From: Cornus controversa
Taxonomy: Eukaryota; Streptophyta; Magnoliopsida; Cornales; Cornaceae
DNA: 64,000 nucleotides
NCBI GenBank assembly: GCA_026545225.1
Contig: CM048845.1
Location: forward strand, 32,478,501 to 32,542,500
Direction: 5' to 3'
Part shown: positions 34,860-47,500 of the stretch, one piece after another
How the letters are laid out: the number at the start of each line of letters is the position of its first letter
Position numbering within the stretch: the stretch's first letter is position 1
Translations under genes and position numbers: made by a program
The notes under the pieces: generated by a model
What the model saw: only the letters and a program-made list of their open reading frames with translations
Database searches by the model: none
Told to the model about the DNA's origin: nothing

Positions 34860-35373
34860 ATTAATTTACGAAAAAGGGAAAGGCCGAACCGCCGTCAACA
34901 CTCCTCCAATTAAAACCAAACAAACCCCCCCATCGGAGAGCAAATGCTTAAGGTCCGTACATCATTGACACGTCATGTACACAGATAAAAGTGCTTCAAC
35001 TTGTTGCATCATTGAAAACGACGCCGCTTACTATAAAACCACTACGGATTTACAATACCGCAAATGTCCCCACGTCGGTTAAATCTCCGAGGCCATAACG
35101 ACTGGGCAGTGATTTGAGCCAATCAGAATTCGACAACGTTTTTGACCAAACCACCCCGGTTTCGCAATACCACACACTCCCAAATCTGATCACGTAGCAG
35201 ATACTTAGAGGCTATATTGCTCATTTAACACTTGACTTGTTAGTTCTTACACAAAATAAAAAGTCTTTCACCAAATACTTGCCAAGAAAGATAACAAATA
35301 CAGTCCTCTAATATATACAGTTTTTACTGGATTGTACCTGTGAGGTGTTTGGAGGCCCAGAAAGTGAAGGAAA
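34860..35373 (+). promoter_or_regulatory. Probable FUL promoter and 5' leader
   Basis: A GC-richer block free of obvious transposons. Candidate elements: CCGTAC at 34955-34960 and GTAC at 34977-34980, the core bound by SPL/SBP factors known to activate FUL-like genes; GACACGTCA (ACGT core) at 34967-34975; CTATAAAACC with TATAAAA at 35032-35038; a CCAAT box at 35119-35123; and a second TATA-like AATATATAC at about 35310. If the 35032 box is used, the leader is about 310 bases. All are motif matches only. Confidence 0.45.
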
Positions 35374-35558
35374 ATGGGGAGAGGTAGGGTTCAGCTGAAG
35401 AGGATCGAGAACAAAATCAATCGGCAGGTAACGTTCTCCAAGCGACGCTCCGGTTTGCTCAAGAAGGCTCATGAGATCTCAGTGCTTTGCGACGCCGAGG
35501 TTGCGTTGATTGTCTTCTCCACCAAAGGGAAGCTATTCGAGTACGCTACTGATTCCTG
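35374..35558 (+). CDS. FUL: FUL exon 1 (MADS domain)
   Basis: Runs from ATG 35374 to ...GATTCCTG before GTACG. The last codon is split (TG plus T from exon 2, giving Cys). The open frame continuing to 35661 is intron read-through and is not part of the protein. Confidence 0.96.
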
Positions 35559-38500
35559 GTACGATCTCTCTATCTCTCTCTCTATAGATATATCTATATA
35601 TGTATATGGTCTTAATATTAATTTCATCAGCTTTCTTTCTCTAAATTCATCACTGCTTTAATCTAATTTCTGGTAAATCTTGTTTTCAATTAATATTAAT
35701 TTCATCTGTTTTCTGTCTCTATGTGTGTCTGTGTTTGTTTGTTTGTCTGTCTGTTTTCTTTTTGAGTTCTTCATGATTGATCTGAGAGTCTTTCCAGTGA
35801 AACCTTGAAAACTGTAATATATTTTCCTATTATTATATTATTGTCTGTGCTTACATGTATATGAAATTAATAAAATAATCACCATAATGCAAAATGTTTT
35901 CTGAGTATCTTTAATTCAGTGATTTCATGCACAATCTATATATATACATATATCACAGATTGTAGTCTTTGTAGATAACATAGATTCATGGACAAATAAA
36001 TACATATGATATAATATATGTATACGCATATATTATTAAACACACATGAATCGTATATGTACTTTAATGTCAGTGAAGTCATTTCAGGATCTGTGTTTTT
36101 CTTACTCGCTGTTAAAAGTTTAGTACATGCAGTTTTGGCTACAAGGACTAGAACCAGAAATAGGTTCTAGATAGAGAACTCATGCTGCATCAAAACGACG
36201 TTGTTTCATTTTGATGCACATGAACCACACCATACATTGAGAATTTGAGACCCAATACATGCAACAATTGTTGCACCATTACATCGGGAACGTTCCAACG
36301 ATGGGTGTTGCTTCTTGATATAATGTTTTGTATGTGCATCAAAACTACGATTTGCATGTGCATCAAAACGATGTTGTTTTGATGACCCGATCTTGAGAAA
36401 GCTCATTCATACATAGAATATTATATTTTTATTTTTATTTTTTATTTTTTTAAAAATTTTCTTTTTAATTTAGTAGTTGAATAAATATTATATTTTTCAT
36501 TTTTATTTTTATTTTTTTATTTTTATTTTTATTTTTTTAAAAATTTTCTTTTTAATTTAGTGGATGAATAAATATTTTATTTCTCTTTTTAATTTTTTTT
36601 TTTTGGAAGTTATATTTCTCTTTTTAATTCGGTGGATGAATAAATATTTTATTTCTCTTTTTAATTTTTTTTTTTTTGGAAATTATATTTCTCTTTTTAA
36701 TTCGGTGGATGAATAAAATATTAACTTCCAGCTAACTGTCTCCTATAGCAACGAACCAAACAGAGAACTAGTTGGTAAGTGCATACAGTGTATTTACTAT
36801 TTAGTTTGCTTTTTGTTCACATGAAGTATATATAGATAATACATGAACTTGCAGATTTCATTCAAATATTAAATACGTCACTTTTTGTGCAAGCTGAGTG
36901 TGCGGTAGGCCATTCATTGGAACCTCCTACTAGGTTTTGGTCTTTGTATATACACATGCATATGTGTGCTTGTGTGTGTATATATACACATACATATCAA
37001 GCATTTGTACATGAATTTTAACACCGTGCCCTTTGGGCTCTAATTTTATTTTATTTTATTTACCAAAGCTTGCAGCCCAATGTTATAACATTTTCATCCT
37101 CAAAAAGGAAGGGGGGGTTCAAACATGTTGTCAAAAGAATGTGTCCCCCACTAAGAAAAAAAAAATAGTTTACTCAGCAAAAACTAGAGAAAGACCGCCA
37201 ATAAATTTTGTTAATGCAATGCTATTAGATTATGTCCTCTAAGTGACATTGACTTGTGCCTACTAATATCTCCGTTGCTCTAAAAAATTCTTGGTGGTTG
37301 CTATTCAAAATTAAATACCATTTGTTTGTTTGTAGCTCTTGATTTTAATCTTTAAGTTGGCTACAGCAGAAATTGGACTAGTGCTGTAATTTGAATGTTT
37401 TTGGAGAAGTGGTTGGTGGTAATGGTTATTATAAGGAAGTTAAATACAAGCATGTGATGGAAATCTTTAAGCAAGGCTGATGAAGCGATAATATTTTCAG
37501 CTTTAATAGCATTACTCTCGGGCTACGTTTGGTACATAAAAATAGAATGAGGCCGGTATGAATGAAATACAACTTAAATGAGAATGATGTAGGAATAGAA
37601 TGGTCAATCTCCTTTCATTGTTTGGATGCAAACATGTAATGATGCAAGAATGGCATGATAATCCATATTCCCGTGTTTGGTTAGACTAGTTTAAAAGTTA
37701 AAGTGAAATGAATTTTAACGTATTTTTTCCAAATTACCACTTGTTAATAAAACATAAATTAATAGAGTGACATATATTTGTGTTATATAATTAAAAAGTA
37801 ATACTATTTAGAATCTGATATATATCATAATATATTATTCATAATACATATTATATATTATATAATACATAAAATGTATTATATTTTATCTATTATTTTT
37901 CTATATATTAGTGACACATTTGTTGTATTGTCTTTATAACATATATTGTATTGGATATTATATAAACTATATTATATATCTATCATAAAATATGCATTAT
38001 AAAACAAAAAATTTAGAATAATTTTTTTAAATATATATACTATAAATTATATTGATATCTAAAATATCATGTACTATTAATAATTTATATATAATAAATT
38101 ATAAAAGTATAATATTGTATATTAGTATATGAGTTATTTTATATTTGTATTATATAGTATATTATCTTATTCTCAATAATATTTAAAAAATAAAATATTA
38201 TATATTATTATTAATTTTTATATAATAAGTTAATTGTATAATTTTATTTGATATTTATTTAATATAAAATATGTGTTTGTCATATGTACATTTTGATAAT
38301 TTTTTATATAATATATTATATTTATAGAATTTATTAAGTTTAATATATCATACATTATTATTTAATTTTATATAATATTCCATATACTAGTGCTACATAT
38401 TATTTGTAATATTTTTTATACATATTAAATAGTAATGATAGATAATTTTTAATAAATTGTCAACATCATAATCACCATCCTTGCCTTTGTTACATATGAA

Positions 38501-41500
38501 TGGGATCGGCCACATGATTTCTCTTTTTTCATTCATTTCTATTTACACTAACCTTCCCTATAAATAGGCTAAATAACAGGGACCTCTCTTATGTAAAAAG
38601 ACAAATACCCTTTCACAGTTTTTCTCTAATACACTTAGATACACGTATACACTTAGAAGACTCTAATACACTTAGAACGTTTGATTTCCTAAAATTTCAA
38701 AGAGAGAGTGTGAGTTTAGGGTTTCTGATATACTTTGAGAGGAAAAAACACTTATTGAGAGAGAAGCCTTTATTTGATCAAAAGGCCTTGTTCGATCAAT
38801 CGAAAAGCATTGGTATGAGGTAGTGAAGGCTGCTACGAAGCACTCAATTTTGTGGTGTTGAATCCAAACAAAGAAGAAAATGTTTAAAGTTGGTAAAGGT
38901 CTCTGGAAGAAAGTTTTGGAAGCAATCAAAGACCTAGTGAACGACACAAACTTTGATTGCTCTGCCACTAGATTCTCTCTCCAAGCAATGGATTCGAGCC
39001 ACGTGGCACTGGTGGCCTTCCTCCTCAAATTGACGTCATCGTTCTCATTGACTTCTTCGACTACCTATGACGTCGTTTTCTGAAGTTGTCACCTACTCCG
39101 ACTGTGAACGTACTTTCACCTACGGTTACATCAACAATATCACCTCCCATTCAACGATGGTGACTGACCAGACTTTTACAGCCCATCTGAGTTTTGACTC
39201 ACATATCGTGACAACTACACCGAGTTCACCCTCACCTGCGGTTCCATCAACAACATCACCTACCCATTCACCGGCGGCCATCGACTAGACTTTTATGGCC
39301 CATCTTCGACTCACATGCCGGGACAACCACACCGAGTTCACCACCAACTCATTGACTTATCGAGTTCTTTAAATCAACCAAAGTGAAAAATCCCTAACCT
39401 TTGCCAGGTTAGACCTATGGAACAACACTTGTCCCCAAAATTTTGTGAATTCGATTCTCAGTTATACTCTTTTTGACACCAATTTGGGAAACCTTGCCAA
39501 GTTAGACCTATAGAACAACATTCATCCCCAAAAGTTTGTGAATTCCACTATCAATTCTAATCTTTTGGACACCAATTTTAGAAATGAGGATCTTATGTTA
39601 TTCTATGGTTGTTCTTCTCCTACTATACCCTATGAAGCTCACAATGTGTTTAATTGCAATGAGAGTGGATTCAATTTTAGTGATGCATATTCATTGACTA
39701 GTCCAACTGAGAGAGAGAGAGAGAGAGAGCAGGTAATTGTATAGATCGAGGAAAGTGCAACTTTGTCCAAATAATTATGACAATGGGGTATTTCAGTTAT
39801 TTCATTATACACTAAAGGATAAAAATATATTTCAAACGTCCTAAGGGCATTTTGGAATTTTTAGGTACTAAAAATCATGAATCAACATAATTCTTACCTA
39901 GCAACATTGACAAGAGAGGCTATTGTTTACCTGACAATGGTGGCAGGAGAGTGCAGTGTTATTTTTAAAAAAATGGGGAAGGTCTCTGTTACTTAGCCTA
40001 TTTATAGGAGAGGTCAGTGTAATTTACCCTTTTTATTATAAACCATGTCTCTTATAATATTAATTTTTAAAAATTAATTTTAAGTACTTCATCCTATGTA
40101 AGTTTTGGTTGCCCTCTTTGTCATTTACCTTTTAGGAAAACAACTCTTCCTCTTTTAACTGGTGCATTTTTGTCTCTACGTTGTATATTACCATTCCACA
40201 TATGCTTACTTTCTTTAATTTTATCACAAGATGAACTACTCAGAACTTACCCCTCACTCATTCATTACTAATCCTATCTCTTCTAGTTACTCCTATCATC
40301 CATCGTAACATTCTCATTTCCGCTACATAAATGTGTTGTTCTTATTTCTTTTTGAATGACTAACACTCTACTCTATACAACATAGTTGGCCTAATAATCG
40401 TCCTGTAAAATTTTTTTTTGTCACATAAGGTATAACTAGTTTGCCTCCATTTTGTCCACTCTGCTCCAATCTTACTTATTACATCACCATCTATATTTCC
40501 TTTTTTGTTATATTGAACCTAAATAGCTAAAATAGTTATTTTGAGTATCTATTTGGTCTTGGATTTTAATATTTATATTGTCTTCTTCTGTTGCTTTATC
40601 GAAATTACATCTTATATACTCTGTTTTATTCTTACTAATATTTAGACCTTTTGCTTCTAAAGATTTTCTTCATGTTTCTAACTTTGTTGCTAAAACTTCT
40701 TTTGATGTATCTATTAAAAATATGTTATGAACAAATAATAAATACCATGGAATGTCTTCTTGGATACCTTTCGTTATTTCATCCAACACTATCGATCGTA
40801 AAAGGCATGGATTTAACACGAATCCTTGATGTAGTCCTACTTTTATGGAGAAATCCTCAATTTTTTCACATGTAGTAAGAACTTTAGTCAACGTCGCAAT
40901 ATACATATCTTGAATCAAATTTATAAGTTTTCTAGGGACTTGTTTTTCTTTGCAGAGCCCACCAAATTATGTCCATTGACACTTTATTATATGCCCTCTC
41001 AGTTAGGAAATGTGGCTCATATTCCTAATATAATAAGGTTTCTATATAGAGTTGTATTTTTAATAGGTAATTCTTGGAGGACAAGTTGTCTTGGTCTATA
41101 AGGAATTGTAATCCTTATTCAACAAGGAGTGGGTTTGGAGACTCTATAAATAGAGATATGGTTGAGTGAGAAGAGAGAGAGGGAAAAGATGTAAGAGATT
41201 GGTAAGTGTTGTGAGGAGAGAAGATGATATATGTAATTCCGGGAGGAATATGCCAAGATATAATGAAAGAGTGTGTGTGGTAGACATATTTTCTGTGTAT
41301 TGTATATTCTCTTCTCAATATAGTGAAATCTCTCTCTCAATGTATGTAACCCTAGAGTTAGGTGAACCATGTAAAATATTGTGTTGTGCGTGGATGTGTT
41401 TGATTATTATCTCCCTACATGCTAGTGTGATTGTGGATGTGATGATATGCTTCCGCTGTGCCAAACGAAGAAAAATTAATTCCCAACAATTGGTATCAGA

Positions 41501-44500
41501 GCCAATGGTGGGTCAGAGCTTGTGGTTGGTTGGTCTTGAAGATTAGAGTCGAAAATTAGTGGTGTATCAGAGCAAAAGATTGATCGTGAAGAGTTATGAA
41601 GATACAATTGAGGATGATGATAGTATGAAACTCATGAGGAACAAGTCTTAGGACAAGTCAAAGAATGCTTGTTTTCAAGATGGGGCAAGATGATGGTATG
41701 AAGAAGATTGATTGGTTGGTTACCATGCATGAGCAATTGAACACCAATGGGGATGATGTGATAGAGTTTGATTTGAGGTGGAGGAATCTTCAATCGAGTT
41801 AGAGCTATAGAGGAGCGCGTTAATGGAATTTGAGCCAATGTAGATATTGTTAGGAATTGTGGCTCATATTTCTAATATAATAAGGTTTCTATAGAAAGTT
41901 ATATTTTTAATAGGTAATTCTTGGAGGACAGATTGTCTTGGTCTCTAAGGAATTGTAATGCTTGTGCAACAAGGAGTGGGTTTGGAGACTCTATAAATAA
42001 AGATGGAGTGGTGAGAAGAGAGAGAGAGAGGAAAGATGTAAGGGATTGGTGAGTGTTGTGAGGAGAGGAGAGAGTATATGTAATTCTAGGGACTAGATGT
42101 CAAGAGATAGTGAAAGAGTGTGTGTGGTAGACATGCTTTCTGCGTGTTGTATATTTTCTTCTCAATATAGTGAAATCTCTCTCTCCATAGATATAACCCT
42201 AGAGTTCGGTGAACCATATAAAATATTGTGTTGTGCGCGGATATGTTTGATTATTATCTCCCTATATACTTGTTTGATATGGATGTGATGATATACTTCC
42301 ACTGTGCCTAACGAAGGGAAATTAATTCTCAACATTCTCTAGGTCAATAAAAGTCCTGTGTATATCTTTTTGTTTACTCCTACATTATTCTATTAATTAT
42401 CTTATTACGTGTGTAGCATCTATAGTTGATCTACTTAGCATAAATCCAAATTAATTATCGAATATTGAAGTTCCTTTCCTTAGTCTTTGTTCACTTATCC
42501 TCTCTCATAATTTCATCGTATGACTTATTAGTTTTATTCCTCTATAATTTTTACAAATTTTGTATATCACCTTTGTTTTTATAAATTGGTATGATAGTGT
42601 TTTTCCTCCCTTCACTTGGCATTCTTTCTTCTTTTAGATTTTTGTTAAATAGCTTTGTTATCCGTTCAATTCTTATTTTTTCTAAAATTCTCCAAACTTC
42701 AATAGGTATGTTATCTGGTCCTACCACTTTATTCTTACCCATTTTCTTTAATGTATCTTTTACCTCCTTTTTAATAATCTCATTTACCACTCCCATATAA
42801 GCCTCGTCACTTATGATTTCTTCTCCAATATATTCTTCATTTAACAATTGTTGAAAGTATTTGTTTCATCTTTCTAATAGATCTTTTTCTTTAACTAATA
42901 TTGTTTGATCTATATCCTTAATACGCCTAACTTGATTCATGTCTTTAGTCAACATCTCCCTATTTTTTGCTAATTTGTGAATATTCACTTTTGTTCCTAA
43001 TTTTTCGTACCTATCATTTAACATATTTTGTTTAGCGCTAGCTACCATCTTTTTAGCTTTGAATTTCAATTTTTTGTATTTATCTAAATCCTCTTGTTTC
43101 TTACTTTTTTGCCATTAATTGAAACTCATTATTTTATTTTTTATTGCTTGTTGTATTTCACTCTCCACCACCATGTTTCATTTTTAATAAATTTCTTCCC
43201 TTTTGTCTCTCCCAAGATTTCCTTTGCTCCGTTCCTACATTTTGTCATTTTTGTCCATAAGTTATTTATATTATCATTCCAATCACATTGTTGTTCTTAT
43301 AATATTTTTTCTCTAAATGTTATCCCTTTATTACTTTAATTCTTTCTATTTTATGTCTATGTCCTTTTATTATTTTTTGATCCTTTAATTCTTTAATCAA
43401 TAGGTCTAATACTAGTAATTGGTGTTTGTTGGTTTTATTTACAGAAAAAAATAATCAATTTGTGTTTTGTTTGTGCCACTTTTAAAAGTGATTAAATGTT
43501 CTTTCTTTTTTCTTTAAAAAGTGTATTGGTTATAGCTCAGTCACATGCCATTACAAATTTTAAAACTGTTTTCCCGTCCTCATTTTTCTCCCCAAAATCA
43601 TACCTTCAATGAATTCGATCTTATCCCACTCGTTTTTCCCCTATATGACCATTAAAATCTCCTCCTATAAATATACTCTCGTGACTTGGTATATCTTGTA
43701 TAATCTCATCTAATGAGTCCCAAAAGACATTCTTTGTATTTTCATCTAGTGCTCTTTGTGGTGCATAGACACTTATTATATTCAATACCATTGTGTTGAA
43801 CACTATCTTAATGCCTATTAACCTACCGCCTTTCATTTTAACCTCCACAATTTTTTCTCTCATATCTTGGTCTACTACTATGCCTACTCCATTCCTATAA
43901 TTATCTTTGCCACCCAAATACAAAAGTTTGTATCCTTCCCTAATCTCTCTCGCCTTTTCCCTTTCCATTTGGTTTCTTGTAGACAAGCTATTTTAAATTT
44001 TCTCCTTTTAAGTGTGTCCATAAGTTCACTACTCTTACCTATTAATGTCTCTATATTCAATGTTTTTACTTCATTGAGTGATCAAACGAATTCAAAATTG
44101 AGCAAATAAGATATCGTTGGCTTATTGAGTTTATTTTTTGATATAAAGATTATCTTGAAACTCCAAGTATGGAATGAAATATAGTGAAAATAAGACAGAT
44201 CAACCATAATTTGACTAAATATAACACCCTTTTTTAAAAATAAAAAATAAAAAATTAGTGTACTCATCCACTCACCTAGTTTAAGTGATGTTTATTATGA
44301 AAAAATGCCATAGAAGTAAACACATAAGACAACGAACCAAGCACTTAATCAATAAGCAAGTAGAAAAGTAAATATGTCATACACAAATAATATAAAGATT
44401 TACATGGTTCGGCGATGTGCCTATGTTTACGGTGAAGATTCGGCAAAAGATTCCCAACCATAAAGGTGTTGAATCGTGTGTACCACTGTTTAACAGACTA

Positions 44501-47500
44501 CTTAAACCCAACATTATATTGATAGATATAAATATACTCTTCTAACTCTCTATGAAAGAATGCAGTCTTGACATCAAGTCGCTCAAGCTCCAAGTATACA
44601 GAGCAACCATAACAAGTAACACCCTGATTGATATGTTTCACCACAGGAGAAAACACTTTATTGAAGTCCACCCCTTCCCTCTATGTATATTCCTTTACCA
44701 CCAAGCGGGGCCTTGAACCTAATATCTTTCACTCCTAGAGTTCCTTCCTTCTTGAAGACCCATTTATAACCAACAATTTTTTGGTCCTTAGGCTTCTTGA
44801 CTAGCTCTCAAGTTTAATTATTATAAAGAGACTCAATCTTTTCACTCATGACAATAGACCACTATACTGATTATTCACTTGTGATAGCCTCATAATAAGT
44901 GTGTAGTACCTACTCATCAATATTCACCACCACGCTGTGTGCATAAGTAACCGAATTATTATGAACATACCTCTAAGATGATTTAATCTCCCTCCTCAGC
45001 CTATCTATAGCCAAACTGTATTGCTACAACTGTACATCGTCTTTCTCAACTCAAACCTGCAATTGCTCATCATTCGACCGATCAGGAACATCATCTAACA
45101 GAACCTCTGTTAGCTCCATCTAGTCACTAACACCCTGAGCTCTTATTGGATTAACTACCTGCTTTTGCTGAGTAAACATCGCAGACTCGTGAAAGGTCAT
45201 ATCCCTACTAACAAGTAACTTCTTTTTCGAAGTATCTGGGCACTACAACTTGTATCCCTTGACCTCGGACTCACCAAGAAATATGCATTTTTTGCCTTTG
45301 GTTCAAACCTCTCCTCATTGATATGAGCATACGTAGGACACCCATAAATTCTCAAATTACTGTAACTAGCAGAAGAACTAGACCATAAATTCTTCTGGAG
45401 TTTTACAGTCAATAGCAATTAATGAAGATCGGTTCACCAAGTAACAAACTATGGAAGTAGTTTTAGTTCAAACCACTTTACCTACCCAACATTAGATAGC
45501 ATACATCGTGCTCCTTCCTATAATGTTCTATTCATCAGTTCTGCAACTCCATTCTACTACAAAGTTTACTGTAATGTGCGGTGTCTCACAATCTTGTGAG
45601 CTAGCCTTGTAGAACTTATTAAATTCTACATCACAGAATTCCAAGCTATTGTTTGTCCTCAAGAGAACCTGTCTTCCAGTTTGCTTCTGAATCAAGGTTT
45701 TCTAGTGCTTGAACTTGACAAAAGCCTCAATCTTTGACTTCAAAATATAAACCCAAACTTTCTGACAAAATTCATCATTTAGCGTCATTATATATCTACC
45801 AACATGACCATGTGAATCAACCCGAGTAGGACCCCAAAGGTTAGGATGGATATAATCTAATGTACCCTTTGTCTTATCAATAGCCGTACTAAACCTCACG
45901 CTACAATGTTCCAAAAGACACAATGCTTATAGAAATCCAACTTTTTAGTTTTCTGACCACCAAGCAAGCCCTGCTTAATTAGAACATCCATCCCCCTCTC
46001 ACTCATATACCCAAGCCATATATGCCACAACCTGGTAGTATCTAAATCTGGATTCGAAGATGATATTATAACTGAACTCGTGATTGTGCTCCCTTGCAGT
46101 ACATACAAACCACGTTGTTTCAGTCTCTTCATCACCACAAGAGCACCCTTAGAAACCTGAATGACTCCACTTCCAACATTGTAACTGCACCCGATAGAAT
46201 CCAATGTACCCAAGAAAATTAAATTCTTCAGTTCTGGAACATGTTTTACATCAGTCAATATTCTCACTATGTCGTCATACAACTTAATTCTAACTGTACC
46301 AATATCTATAACCTTGCACGAGATATTGTTCACCATCAGAACTTATCCTCTATTAATGAACTGATAAAAGATAAACCAATCTTTGTTTGGACAAATGTGA
46401 GGAGAGTAACCCGAATTAAGTATCCACTCATCACTAGAGCCACCAACATAAATCATAAGAACGTTACCACCATCTGAATCACTATTGTCTTCTACAACCA
46501 TCATCTCGTCGGCTTTAGAGAGTTTTTCCTTTCCTTTCTTACATTATGGACAGTCTTTCTTCAAGTGCCCTTCCTTGTGACAGGTGTAGTATCTCAGCAC
46601 CTTTGATTTGTTCTTAAATTTAGAACAACCTCTGTTGTCAAACCTCTCTTTTGATTCGTTCTCCCTTTAACAGCCAAGCCTTATGTTGAACTTTTTGTAT
46701 TGCCCTCAAACGCCCATCTTTGCAACTCCTTAAAATTTAAAGATGCTTTCACGTCTTTTACTGACAATGTAGTTTTGTTATAACATTCACGTCTTTCACA
46801 AACAATGCAGTTCTTTCATACATCATCGTATCAACAAAGTTCTCATACGAGAGTGATAAAGAACACAATAAAATAATAGCCTGATTTTCATCTTCTATTT
46901 GAACATCAATATTATTTAAATCCATGATGATGTTGTTTACCTCATTAAGATGGTCTTTCAGAGACAAACCTTCTTGCATCTGAAGAGTAAACAATCGCTT
47001 CTTAAGGTACAAACGGTTTGTGAGAGGTTTCGTCATATAATTGGCCTCCAACTTGTTCTATAGCCCATTCGGTGTAGTCTCTCTAGAAACTTCTCACAAA
47101 ACTTCATTACTTAAGCACAACGTCATCGCACTGTGCTTTCTCTATAATCTCATATTTGTCCTTAATCTTTTTTGATAGTTTATCATTTTTTCCTTTAGCG
47201 GCTTGGATAACCCTTGTTGAACCAATAGAGCTTGCATCATAAATCGTCACAGGTTGAAATCATTTTTGCTGCTAAACTTCTCGATTTCTATAAACTTGGT
47301 TAATAGCTCAGCTTTGAACTAAAAAGTTTTGATACCAGTTTGTTGTGAAAAAATGCCGTAGAAGCAAACACATAATACAACGAATGAAGCACTCAATCAA
47401 GAAGCAAGTAGAAAAGCAAACACGCCCACACACAAAGAACATAAAGGTATACGTGGTTCGGCGATGTGCTTACGACTACAATGAACTGACGAAATATTTC

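Larger units (their letters stand above)
38545..40045. mobile_element. DNA element carrying host gene fragments, in FUL intron 1
   Basis: The left end 'acactaaccttccctataaataggctaa' (38545-38573) is inverted at the right end, 'ttagcctatttataggagaggtcagtgt' (39993-40020), and the pairing extends about 50 bp. Between the ends lie fragments of two unrelated host genes (see next entries) and a GA microsatellite (39711-39729). No transposase. The layout fits a Pack-type element (Mutator-like or other TIR class); target duplication not resolved. Confidence 0.65.

Noticed and set aside
35559-35661. Continuation of the FUL exon 1 open frame to a stop at 35661
   Set aside because: It follows a consensus GT donor at 35559, encodes low-complexity serine/isoleucine sequence, and the family exon 1 ends at the same codon.
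36187-36383. CATCAAAACG...TTTTGATG hairpins as a microRNA gene
   Set aside because: Stems are only 8-9 bp and not extended; more like MITE remnants.
38880-39030. A functional PCNA gene
   Set aside because: About 50 codons of the first exon only, altered start, followed directly by an unrelated gene fragment.
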